This document shows, piece after piece, positions 28,659 to 37,593 of a stretch of 64,000 nt of DNA. Both the position numbers and the translations under genes were made by a program. The notes under the pieces are model-generated. The model had not been told where the DNA came from. It saw nothing but the letters and a program-made list of their open reading frames with translations, and did no database searches. This stretch comes from Chondrus crispus (lineage: Eukaryota; Rhodophyta; Florideophyceae; Gigartinales; Gigartinaceae), in NCBI RefSeq assembly GCF_000350225.1, contig NW_005179078.1, forward strand, positions 90,304-154,303, given 5' to 3'. Positions within the stretch are counted from its first letter, which is position 1; each line of letters starts with the position of its first letter.

Positions 28659-29416
28659 CTTGGAACCCGCCAAATGAATGTTGCCGCCAAATGTGTAAAA
28701 ACATAATTCCTCATACTTTTTCTCCTTCATACGTCTTCCACAATCTCATTTCAGTTTCCCAAAAACAACTTCAGGGGGACCTACCCATTAGTGCCGCCCC
28801 GTGCAAGACCCCAAAACTGGCACTATTGGGAGACGGCATTAATATGTGACGTCGTCACATCTATTTTTCATGCACTCGGTAATTAACGTCTGCCTGCTCC
28901 GCGTTGGATCTCTGTCGAGTTTTGCAGTGAGGAACGCCCGCTTTGCCGACCTCAGATACGATAGAGCGTCTGAAACTTGGCATTCAGCCGCCAAAACTTC
29001 CAGCTCTCTAAACAATTCTGCGATCTCAACGACAGAGGGTACAGTCCTTCTCTCTCTCGCGTCCTCTGCGCTCCCATCTTCATCACTTGATTGCGTTGTA
29101 GTTAAGATCTGTATGTAGCTAAGGTCTGTGAACGCTGTTCGGTGAATAGGATAGGGCTTAGAAGCCGCTTTCACATGCTTTCACGTGCTTTCACGTGCGG
29201 CGGACGCACTGCAGCATAACTCCCGGACCCGTGTGACACGTGGCACTTTTTTCATGCTCGTGGGTCTGCCGGCATCAGTGGGAGGGTGGCATTAGTATAA
29301 GTGGCACATTAAAAAGGGCTAATGGGAGTCCCCCCCCCTGTTGTACAAACGGCAAGCAGCAAGTCTCAGCCTCTCGGACGGATCTCTGCTTACTGTAGGT
29401 TCGCATCTACGGTTTC
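28659..29416. other. Spacer between Copia-1 and Copia-2, possible transposase relic
   Basis: A 111-codon minus-strand ORF (28839-29174) has PSVVEIAELFRELEVLAAE and helical Leu/Arg-rich sequence that loosely recalls the C-terminal end of pogo/Tigger-type transposases; this is weak. Nothing else coding is seen. Near 29170 a short CTTTCACGTG unit is repeated three times. Confidence 0.3.
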
Positions 29417-29785
29417 TGTCGTTGGAAACCTTCTTTGCTCTCTGCGCACGAGGTTCTTGTCGTACAATCGTCGAGCAGTAAAGGCTCGTGCGGGAGGGGG
29501 TGTGGAGAAAAAGGAGAACAGGATGTTGGGTAGAGGGGTCTCTTCCCTTCTGTCAAAGATACGCATAAAATGCACTTTACTTCGATAAACCCAACTGCCT
29601 CCTCTGCTAGTGATGAGGATCGTACCCAGGTATATGTGGTGGACTCAGTCTCGTCGGCGCTAATCGCCGACAGACTGAATGTAAATTTCTTATTATTTCG
29701 AGTCGATCTCGATCTCGTTTTGGGCTGACGTGTGACCAATTATCTGTCGAGTATCTCGAGTCTCCAAGACCTCATAAGTCCGACA
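29417..29785 (-). repeat. Copia-2 3' LTR (369 bp)
   Basis: TGTCGTTGG...CCGACA; differs from 36118-36485 by one inserted T and few substitutions. Confidence 0.95.
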
Positions 29786-29923
29786 CTCCCTCAATTTTCA
29801 TTCCTCGTCCGCCACATCTCCTTTGCGTATCGGTTGTGACTGTGGCTCGGGCACGGGCTAGACTTTTGTTTCCTTGTTGAATCAACGGTGACGCCGACAG
29901 TCCCTTGGCGACAGTCGTCGACC

Positions 29924-30877
29924 ATGCGTGTAATGCAGCCCCAGCAACAGGGGCAGGCTGCGGCAGGTTCGAAGGGAAAAGGCGTCGCAACGACAAATTA
30001 TTCTGTCGAAAAAATCATGTGCGGAGATGACACCGAAGTTCCAGGCACAAACCGACGAGTGGAAATCGGGGAGTTTTACGGGGCATCCAGTTACCAGAAC
30101 GGGCTCGAGTCTTTTTTCGATATCAATATCGACACGTACCGTGCGCCGGGTTCGAAAGATGTACGTTTCGCCGTGCGCGCAGAGACAGCTCTAGCAAGGA
30201 GCAGTGGGAATCTTCCTCGGGCGCCCAATCCAGGCATTCACAAAAGCAATTGCCGGCGTGCGACTACAATTGTCCGCAACAGTCTCCGTCGTTGGTGCTT
30301 AGAGAACCCTGGGTTTTCTGTCTGTAAGTGCGGCCCTGGTGCCCGCGTGTTCAGTTCGGCTGCTAAAAATTATTACGTGTCCAACTCGGAGTTGATTATG
30401 AGACGTGGTCCAAAGGGCAAATGTGTGCATGCAGCAATCGTAAACGCCATGAATTGTCTTGCGGGTTGTGACTCAGCCTTGCATCTTTCAACTCTCCTGG
30501 ACAAAGTCAAGGTACCGATCCAATCCATCGGGAATTTGCAGCGTATTTTGCATAAAATTTCGAAGCATTTCAATTTTCGAAAAATCAAGGATGAAAATTT
30601 CAGGAAGGCGAAATTGACGTGGCTGGCTAATGTATCTCATGGAGTATGGCTTGTGCGGATGAGAGCAGGTAACGACCTTGACCACTGTGTTGTTGTAAAT
30701 GGTGCGCGGAAGTGGGTCCTGGACAGCGAGGAGAAGCATCCAATGCACCTCTCTGCGGATACATTACGTGCTTGTGGTGGAGACGGTGTGCAGGGCTTGT
30801 ACGTTGCCGAAGTCCGCGAGTTGTACGACTCAAAGGTACCCAACAGTAAGGGAGTTGTAGAAGTTGATCATTGTTAA
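29924..30877 (+). CDS. Antisense ORF of Copia-2: papain-like Cys-His-Asp protein
   Basis: Intact 317-residue plus-strand ORF in a minus-strand element, between pol and the 3' LTR. Its C-terminal half contains GKCVHAAIVNAMNCLAG (Cys about 167), DLDHCVVVNG (His about 254) and KWVLDSEEKHPMHLS (Asp about 267). The His-Asp spacing of 13 and the Cys-His spacing near 90 match the Gypsy-1 antisense ORF, as do the flanking strands (GVWLVRM / GVYVATL; LRACGGDGVQGLYVAEVREL / VKACVGADGIFVGVSEL). The layout fits a papain-fold protease such as OTU or Josephin enzymes; activity is inferred. No H3-like tail. The N-terminus is Gln/Gly-rich with a Cys pair (CKCG). Its stop TAA overlaps the pol stop on the other strand. 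Confidence 0.8.
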   Translation: MRVMQPQQQGQAAAGSKGKGVATTNYSVEKIMCGDDTEVPGTNRRVEIGEFYGASSYQNGLESFFDINIDTYRAPGSKDVRFAVRAETALARSSGNLPRAPNPGIHKSNCRRATTIVRNSLRRWCLENPGFSVCKCGPGARVFSSAAKNYYVSNSELIMRRGPKGKCVHAAIVNAMNCLAGCDSALHLSTLLDKVKVPIQSIGNLQRILHKISKHFNFRKIKDENFRKAKLTWLANVSHGVWLVRMRAGNDLDHCVVVNGARKWVLDSEEKHPMHLSADTLRACGGDGVQGLYVAEVRELYDSKVPNSKGVVEVDHC

Positions 30878-33800
30878 ACAGAGCTTGGGAGGTCCTTTCG
30901 GACAATCCATTGTTCCGGTTGAACGTCCAGTCGGCCTGATTCAATTACGTCGCGCAATACGGCTTGGTTCATCTTCTTCGTGAGACCGTCGGCTATGTTG
31001 TTAGAACTTCTTACAAACCCAATATCAGAAATGGTTTTATCCTTAAAGCCCTGTCTTGCCGAAGCAACATCCAACATCATTCGCTTCTCTGAGGTGCGGG
31101 ATCCTTTGGAAATGATGTCGAAGAGGGATTTGCTGTCGGTAAAGAGTTGCATTGGTACTTGCTTTGACAATATCATGCCCATTTCGTTGGCTAGTGTTGC
31201 CGCGACGTCAAAAAGATCGCTAAATGCAATCACTTCGCCTGCCATTGATGACCTAGTCACTCTTCGAGATTTGTACGATTTGAAATGTATGGGAACAACG
31301 GAACCTGTGTCGTCCCCAAGCAAACAAATGTTGCCAAGCTGAGAAGAGAGATCTGAATTATTCGCAAATGATGAATCCGAGAAGCCGATCACTTTCAATG
31401 TGTTCATATCAAGGACGGGAATTTTGAGTGATACTCGATTATTCACTGCGTACCGAGTAGCACGATTGAGTCGACGAATACATTCATCCTTTTCTGTATC
31501 GAATTTCTCAGCGGTCACTTGGGCGAGTTGGGATATTTCAAAGAGGCAGTCTGGCCTTGTGTTGGCCAACCAGGCCAGCCTCATTCTCATGGAACGGAAA
31601 TGAGAGAAGGAAGCGTCAGGAGGCAAGTCCTCGAGCTTTCTTAGATACGCATGTTGCTCTTGTGTGATGGTACCGTCCTTTGCACGACTAAGTGAAAAGC
31701 CAGTGAACATACAAGGTAAGCTTTGGTCCTCTGTCATTTCAAACTTCTCGTTCGTCTTCTTAGAGAGTTTTTTGAACGAGGTGTCGCCTGCCCGAATGAG
31801 ATCATCAACATATCCTCCAGATAGGCCTTTGAGCAATCCATCCTTCATCAAGACGTAAAGTGCTGGGTCAGATCGGAGAGCTTTCATCCCTAAGTCTTGT
31901 ATGTGATGCTTGTCCAAAGTGTCATGCCAAATATCTCCCGACTCACACAGACCATATAAGGGCTTTATAAGTTGGAGACACTGCGACGGATGTAGCTCAA
32001 ACTCAGGGACGGTATTCATTATGAATACTTCACGTGCCAAAGGTTCTGCGGATTGGAGATATGCTTGGCGAACATCACAAGTCCATATGTTGAAGCCGTG
32101 TATCCCAGCTAGGGCGAGGAGTAGTCGGATGGATTGGGGCTGAAGAGTTGATGTCGTGTGTACCATCATGTGCTTGAATCGGTCTCGATGCCCCCCGATT
32201 ACATATCTAGCCTTATATTTGATGTTCCCGTCCTCAGTTGACTTAAGAGCTAGTACAAATCGTCCGGGAAGGACGTTTCCGTCAGGAGGGATTTCTTCAC
32301 GCAATATTACCTTAAAGGTACCGCGTTCGAGCAAAGTTTTGATCTCCTTGCGCTTTGCCTCGCCCATTTTCTTGGAGCGAGATCGGGGATCACCTTTGTC
32401 AAGAATCTCGGTGAGATGAACTTCGTGATCATTCGGTGAGGAGAAGAAGTTGAGACCTTGACCTAACTGTGTGAAAAAGGAGTGTGCTATGGTTTCTGGT
32501 GCATGGTAATGCTTCAATTGTGCTACATTAAACGGTCTCGCAGCTCCAACTCTTACATCCTGGATGAATGCAAGCTTCTTTGTCTCGTCCACGGCAAGGA
32601 CCGTAAAGGGTCCTAACCATTCGCCTATGCGGTTGTCGACTTGCTTCTCCCTCCACACGAGCACTTGGTCTCCAGGTTCATAGACACGGTCCGACGCTGG
32701 TGGAGTAGAATGTTTCAGAGCCCTCTTCACCCGTAGTTCTGCCATGTGTTTCTCCATCTGAGTTCTTGCAAGATGTGCCAGTTTAGCCCGGCTCGCAAGG
32801 ACGGCTCTTTCGTTTGGGGTCTCTGACTTGGTATATACCTTTGGGAATTCTCCAAAGACAAGAGCAGATGGAACAAGTCCTTCAGGGCCCAGGGTGTCAT
32901 TCATGGCTTTGACTGATAAGGCCAAAGGGGTGTCGGGGTCAGAAGTCGGATGGTCCATCATTATCTTCCGATAAGTTTGTCTGAGGGGTTGATGGTATCG
33001 CTCACAGAGTCCAAGACTCGAGTGGGCTTCTATCCCAGTTCTATTCACTTGTACATTAGACACAGCACCAATATTGATGAATAGCGGTCCAAATGCGCTC
33101 CCTTGGTCGACTAGTATCCGGTTGGGTAGACCTGTGTAAATTGTCGCCCAACATTTGAGTATCGTCGCCCATATTGTCTTCGTTGAGACGTCTGGGAGGA
33201 ATTGTGCTGCAGAGAAATGCGTACCTTCATCTACAATATGCAAGACTGGTTTTCCTTCGATGTACACGATATCTAACAGTATTCTCTCATTGAAGCGGAC
33301 ATTCTCTGCTCCAAAAGATACCCTGAAACAAGATGGTGCGTTCTGAACCCTTTGACAAGGATAGCACCTCTTTGCGAGATCCCGTAACGTTTCCCGAGTA
33401 CCAGGGGAAGCTTCTTCTGGTCGAGCACGGCGGAGAAGATTGAACAGCTTCTGAGCTGATGGATGAAAGAATTGTTTGTGTAGTTTTTGAAGTTGTGTTC
33501 TGCTGAAGTAGATATTCGGTGGGAAGTACATTTTGGCGAAAACATGATTGCTTTTAGTCCTGTACAGGGGTACAGACCATTCATTAATGTAACATATCCT
33601 TCCTTTCTTATTCTCGATCCTTTTTCGTTTTGTCAGACGATTCGCGACAGTGTCTGCGATGAGGGATTCCCGGTCCAAGATGTCCATCCCAAGTAAAGCT
33701 GGAATGTCTGCTTGAACGACATCAAGTTGCACGTTGATAGGAGCAACACCGAAGGGTGTCTTAAGTGGTATTGTAATCTGTCCAAGCGACTCAAAAGTGG

Positions 33801-33966
33801 TTTCGGCAAAGCGGAAACGGTTCTGAAACGGTGGCTGTGAGAGATTTGGAGATCTCAAGTCTTGTTGGGCGAATATCCAAGTCAGCTCTTCATGTCCTAT
33901 GACAGATTTCGGTGCTCCAATGTCAATACAAAAGCCTTGATAACGGCAACGGTTATAGTTGTTCAA
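30874..33966 (-). CDS. Copia-2 pol polyprotein (protease, integrase, RT, RNase H)
   Basis: 1030 uninterrupted codons. Protease FCIDIGAPKSVIGHEE; integrase zinc domain KLHKQFFHPSAQKL...CYPCQRV; core Asp in LLDIVYIEGKPVLHIVDEG, Asp in LVDQGSAFG and Glu in LGLCERYHQPLR; RT with TCDVRQAYLQS, LIKPLYGLCESGD and the catalytic GGYVDDLIRAG; RNase H with GFSDSSFANNSDLSSQLG and LFTDSKSLFDII, ending SSNNIADGLTKKM. No ATG precedes the protease motif (the open frame begins with TTG at 33966 and extends upstream), so pol is probably made by frameshift or readthrough from gag. Confidence 0.96.
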   Translation of the reverse strand: MNNYNRCRYQGFCIDIGAPKSVIGHEELTWIFAQQDLRSPNLSQPPFQNRFRFAETTFESLGQITIPLKTPFGVAPINVQLDVVQADIPALLGMDILDRESLIADTVANRLTKRKRIENKKGRICYINEWSVPLYRTKSNHVFAKMYFPPNIYFSRTQLQKLHKQFFHPSAQKLFNLLRRARPEEASPGTRETLRDLAKRCYPCQRVQNAPSCFRVSFGAENVRFNERILLDIVYIEGKPVLHIVDEGTHFSAAQFLPDVSTKTIWATILKCWATIYTGLPNRILVDQGSAFGPLFINIGAVSNVQVNRTGIEAHSSLGLCERYHQPLRQTYRKIMMDHPTSDPDTPLALSVKAMNDTLGPEGLVPSALVFGEFPKVYTKSETPNERAVLASRAKLAHLARTQMEKHMAELRVKRALKHSTPPASDRVYEPGDQVLVWREKQVDNRIGEWLGPFTVLAVDETKKLAFIQDVRVGAARPFNVAQLKHYHAPETIAHSFFTQLGQGLNFFSSPNDHEVHLTEILDKGDPRSRSKKMGEAKRKEIKTLLERGTFKVILREEIPPDGNVLPGRFVLALKSTEDGNIKYKARYVIGGHRDRFKHMMVHTTSTLQPQSIRLLLALAGIHGFNIWTCDVRQAYLQSAEPLAREVFIMNTVPEFELHPSQCLQLIKPLYGLCESGDIWHDTLDKHHIQDLGMKALRSDPALYVLMKDGLLKGLSGGYVDDLIRAGDTSFKKLSKKTNEKFEMTEDQSLPCMFTGFSLSRAKDGTITQEQHAYLRKLEDLPPDASFSHFRSMRMRLAWLANTRPDCLFEISQLAQVTAEKFDTEKDECIRRLNRATRYAVNNRVSLKIPVLDMNTLKVIGFSDSSFANNSDLSSQLGNICLLGDDTGSVVPIHFKSYKSRRVTRSSMAGEVIAFSDLFDVAATLANEMGMILSKQVPMQLFTDSKSLFDIISKGSRTSEKRMMLDVASARQGFKDKTISDIGFVRSSNNIADGLTKKMNQAVLRDVIESGRLDVQPEQWIVRKDLPSSV

Positions 33967-34094
33967 TTTCGTTGTATGAATGTGAGTCGCATCGACATCG
34001 ACGGGAGATTGTTTGCGCCTCGGATGGGTGGTGCGATGGGAGGCTGCCCATCGCGCTGGGCGGCGAAGTTGAGGCTGATTACTTCGTCGCCGAG

Positions 34095-36044
34095 TTAAAA
34101 ATCCTGCTCATCGATGTTTGTGCCGTAAGGAGTATGTCCCTTTGACATGGATGATGATAAGTGATGGGTGAACCATTCCTTATCTTCCTCTTCAACGGCA
34201 GCAGTATCCTGAACAGGATTGTCAGACGTTAATGAATCGAACAGGTATACCTCCTCTGGGTTCTTGCTGAAGTGGACGTGCCGGTCTGTTGCTTCATTGT
34301 CGTGTGTCAAATTGTTTGGGGTATCCGTTGATTCAGGCAGGTCATGAGTGAGTTCTCCCTCCAGGGCTGCCACAAAGTCAGACATGACATGTACTGCCGA
34401 TTCGCCATTGACCATCCGCTGACGCACCTGATTCCGAATGGATCCGGCTTTGCATCGATGTCCCGGACGCCATGCAGCACGACATCTATGACATTCGTTC
34501 CGACGTCTGCTCTCTTCGAAAGTACGATTTGCGGGAGAAGAAGCAATGCCCGGGCGACCAATATTCAATTGTTGTCCACCCTTGAATTCTCCTCTCGGAG
34601 GGTACTTCTGCACATACTTCGGGTTACGGCCATACTGTTGTACGAAAATGTCGTCTGAGAAAGCATGTCGGATACCCGTAGGTCTCCTGGAGACATTGAG
34701 TATCTCTTCCTCAAGTTGCATGTGCTCACGGAGTGATGTGATAAATCCATTGAATGAGTATTGCGCAGTGACAATATTACTTATGGGAGTCTTCGACCAA
34801 GAGTAGCCCAATACAGCGTTGCGCAAGTGTCCGATCTTGTGCGGTTCAGATCTAAAATGTGGAGGGCATTGTGGTGACATTTCTTCGATCATGCTGACAA
34901 CCTTAGTCAAGCCCTCAGTGGATGAGGATAGCTCATGTTCCGACATTTTACTGTTCATTCTTAACGTAGACAGTATTCCATATACTTGGATTTGGCGTGC
35001 GTTGCTGTTGAATTCTGTCACCATCATCTCTGCCATCTGTTCAAAAGACATATCATCTCTAGCGTTGTTGAAGAAGAATGTCCTTGCCGGTCCATTAAGA
35101 ATGTTAACAAAGTAGTCTGCCTTTTGCGAAGTAGACAAGCGATGTTGACGTGCACATATGTTGTAGTCGCGAAGCGTCATTTCGATTGACTGAGTCAGGC
35201 CACCGGTAAAACGGTTATCCTTGAAGTGCTGAAATACATAGTTTGCCTTTCGAGTGTCTTCTCTCACATCTACCGAATACGGAAGGAAAGATTCGACCCC
35301 TGCGACAGTCGTAGACGGTGGGACAGCACCATTTGTTTGATTACCATTACGAATGCCATGTTCCGCTCCTGCAACATTGATAGCTTGACGATGATGAGTA
35401 TGCTGGGAAGTTCCATTACCTCTCGGAGTGGTAATAACATTCGGTATCGAAGACGGAGTGTCACCGGAATTGTCCCTGTTGTCCGCTGGTACGACTTGTG
35501 GTGTTGCTTGGACACCTGCAGTTAAAAACACGGGTGCTTCAGTTGCAGCACTCCTTTGTCTGGTTAGGAGGTTGGGTGATCCCCGAGTACAACGATACGT
35601 TCCCACGGCGGTGCGAACAGTATCTTGAGAGCACCCTAAGAAGTTTGTAAACCAAACGTGTGTCATGATCGAACGGTTGCTGGTATCACTAGAACTCAGT
35701 TCTAATGCTGTGCTCAAACCTTCAGGAACACCACCAAATCCATAGAAAGTGGCAACATCCCGTAACAAAGCAAGAGGGAACAAATGCGCGCGTAGTAGTT
35801 CCACAGTTAGAATGTCCTCAGGTGACGGCATCAAACTCTTCATGGCTTCTCTCACTTCATCAATAGGGGGCATAGTTACACCCGCAGAACTTGCCGATTC
35901 GTCGGCGATGGGGTACAGGTTGAGAGTGTAGAGAGCTACGTCCCGTAGCTGTTTTCCATGTTCAGTAGTGGGTTCTACTATAGATGCAGATCGCTTGAGG
36001 CGCTGGTACCGAGCATTCACTTGAGCACGGGTAGCAGTAGCCAT
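34095..36044 (-). CDS. Copia-2 gag
   Basis: 649 codons from ATG 36044 (CCACCATGG context, MATATRAQVNARYQRLKRS); the frame is open further back into the LTR. The middle has the capsid-like block RFTGGLTQSIEMTLRDYNICA ... FNGPARTFFFN-type sequence and MVTEFNSNARQIQVYGIL. A Cys/His cluster NECHRCRAAWRPGHRCKAG near the C-terminus is an atypical zinc knuckle. The C-terminal 100 residues are acidic. Pol lies 128 bp downstream in another frame. Confidence 0.9.
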   Translation of the reverse strand: MATATRAQVNARYQRLKRSASIVEPTTEHGKQLRDVALYTLNLYPIADESASSAGVTMPPIDEVREAMKSLMPSPEDILTVELLRAHLFPLALLRDVATFYGFGGVPEGLSTALELSSSDTSNRSIMTHVWFTNFLGCSQDTVRTAVGTYRCTRGSPNLLTRQRSAATEAPVFLTAGVQATPQVVPADNRDNSGDTPSSIPNVITTPRGNGTSQHTHHRQAINVAGAEHGIRNGNQTNGAVPPSTTVAGVESFLPYSVDVREDTRKANYVFQHFKDNRFTGGLTQSIEMTLRDYNICARQHRLSTSQKADYFVNILNGPARTFFFNNARDDMSFEQMAEMMVTEFNSNARQIQVYGILSTLRMNSKMSEHELSSSTEGLTKVVSMIEEMSPQCPPHFRSEPHKIGHLRNAVLGYSWSKTPISNIVTAQYSFNGFITSLREHMQLEEEILNVSRRPTGIRHAFSDDIFVQQYGRNPKYVQKYPPRGEFKGGQQLNIGRPGIASSPANRTFEESRRRNECHRCRAAWRPGHRCKAGSIRNQVRQRMVNGESAVHVMSDFVAALEGELTHDLPESTDTPNNLTHDNEATDRHVHFSKNPEEVYLFDSLTSDNPVQDTAAVEEEDKEWFTHHLSSSMSKGHTPYGTNIDEQDF

Positions 36045-36117
36045 GGTGGTCAACCACCAGGGCACAAGTAGATTCAAGGTAAACGTATGAGCGAAGATTA
36101 GTATCCAGAATCCGGAT

Positions 36118-36485
36118 TGTCGTTGGAAACCTCTTTGCTCTCTGCGCACGAGGTTCTCGTCGTACAATCGTCGAGCAGTAAAGGCTCGTGCGGGAGGGGG
36201 TGTGGAGAAAAAGGAGAACAGGATGTTGGGTAGAGGGGTCTCTTCCCTTCTGTCAAAGATACGCATAAAATGCACTTTACTTCGATAAACCCAACTGCCT
36301 CCTCTGCTAGTGATGAGGATCGTACCCAGGTATATGTGGTGGACTCAGTCTCGTCGGCGCTAATCGCCGACAGACTGAATGTAAATTTCTTATTATTTCG
36401 AGTCGATCTCGATCTCGTTTTGGGCTGACGTGTGACCAATTATCTGTCGAGTATCTCGAGTCTCCAAGACCTCATAAGTCCGACA
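36118..36485 (-). repeat. Copia-2 5' LTR (368 bp)
   Basis: Partner of 29417-29785; followed by GTTTC, the second copy of the target duplication. Confidence 0.95.
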
Positions 36486-36490
36486 GTTTC

Positions 36491-37593
36491 TGTATCTCGG
36501 TTGCCTTCCTGACTCGAGCACTGTTGTGGAAAAACAAAGCAATCTGAATTCTCCTGATATATGAAGAACTGAGTCTAAATTGTTTTGGGTCACGCAGCGG
36601 TGAGCTTCTGGAACAATACTGTTGATAGGATCTCGAATAGTGATTCAAATTTACCGAAGTGTCCCGACAAGAACGAGGGGGAGCTCAGACGGAGCATTCA
36701 GCTGATAGAAGCTAGCCTGAAGGCAGCTAGGAGAGAACTAGCTGCGCGGGTGGCAAGCGAGACACAGGTGGCCTCGGCGTGTTCGGACCCGTGGAGGCCA
36801 CGTTACCGCCAGCGGCTACGCGCGGGCTCAGGCATGGCGTGCGACTCCAGCGTCAACTCAGAGAGACATCACGCATTCACGCATTTACGCATTTTGGAAG
36901 TCAGAGACCGGACACTGATCGTAAGCCGTGGATCCGTGGGTGCTGCTAGTCCCGACCGGGCGTCCACGTCAGGCGGCTACGTCAATAGCCCGAGTCACAA
37001 CTTAGGCCTGTTGTCTACCGCAGACACGCACTCCACTCTGCCCTGCGTAGGAGAGCTACCGTGTCGCGCGGTGCCGGTGCAGTATCCTACGTCACACTGA
37101 GCTCCGTCATCACGGTCCTCCCTGACAACGCCTTCGCGAGGGAAACATCCGATAGGAGACGCCACTCTGTTAAGACTTAATGCCCACTTGTGCGGGTGCG
37201 ACCTTAGGTCCCGAGCGTACGCCGTGTATTGTTCCCCCTCCGCACCTGCTGTCTAGTCCAGTGAAGGACCACTCTGGGCCGACAAAGTCCCTCCAACTCA
37301 CGCTTTGTCTCTTGAGTCTGTTACGCACGTTTGACGGAGTCAGGGCGGAAGAAATCTGTTTCGGAAAAAACAGAGATGATCACTTGCTCCCGATACTGTG
37401 CTCCGCATCTGAATTAGCTCTTTCTAAGTTCTCATGCCCACCAGGCCGGTCAAGAAATTCTCGTAGCCCGGTCGTATACCCCCAGTCGACTAGTTGACTT
37501 GTGACGACCCTCCATACCTGTAGCTGTTCTGGAGGCACATGTCGCTTGATACTAGATTCGATCCTGCTCGATAAGTCCAATGCTGAACGCCTC
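36491..37593. other. Region without recognisable gene
   Basis: Open frames at 36585-37100 (+, 171 codons) and 37180-37497 (+) show no known motif; the first has a short Lys/Arg/Glu-rich helix (RRSIQLIEASLKAARREL). They could be an unrecognised gene or chance. No repeats or LTR ends seen. Confidence 0.3.

Larger units (their letters stand above)
29417..36485 (-). mobile_element. Ty1/Copia LTR retrotransposon, apparently intact (Copia-2)
   Basis: 7069 bp bounded by LTRs of 369 bp (29417-29785) and 368 bp (36118-36485), nearly identical, and by the target duplication GTTTC (29412-29416 and 36486-36490). Minus-strand order: 5' LTR, gag, pol (protease, integrase, RT, RNase H), then an ORF on the opposite strand, then the 3' LTR. 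All three long reading frames are open, so this copy is young and may be active. Confidence 0.96.

Noticed and set aside
36585..37100. 171-codon ORF after Copia-2 as a gene
   Set aside because: No motif, no family, and ordinary length for chance in this base composition; mentioned only as part of a gene-free stretch.
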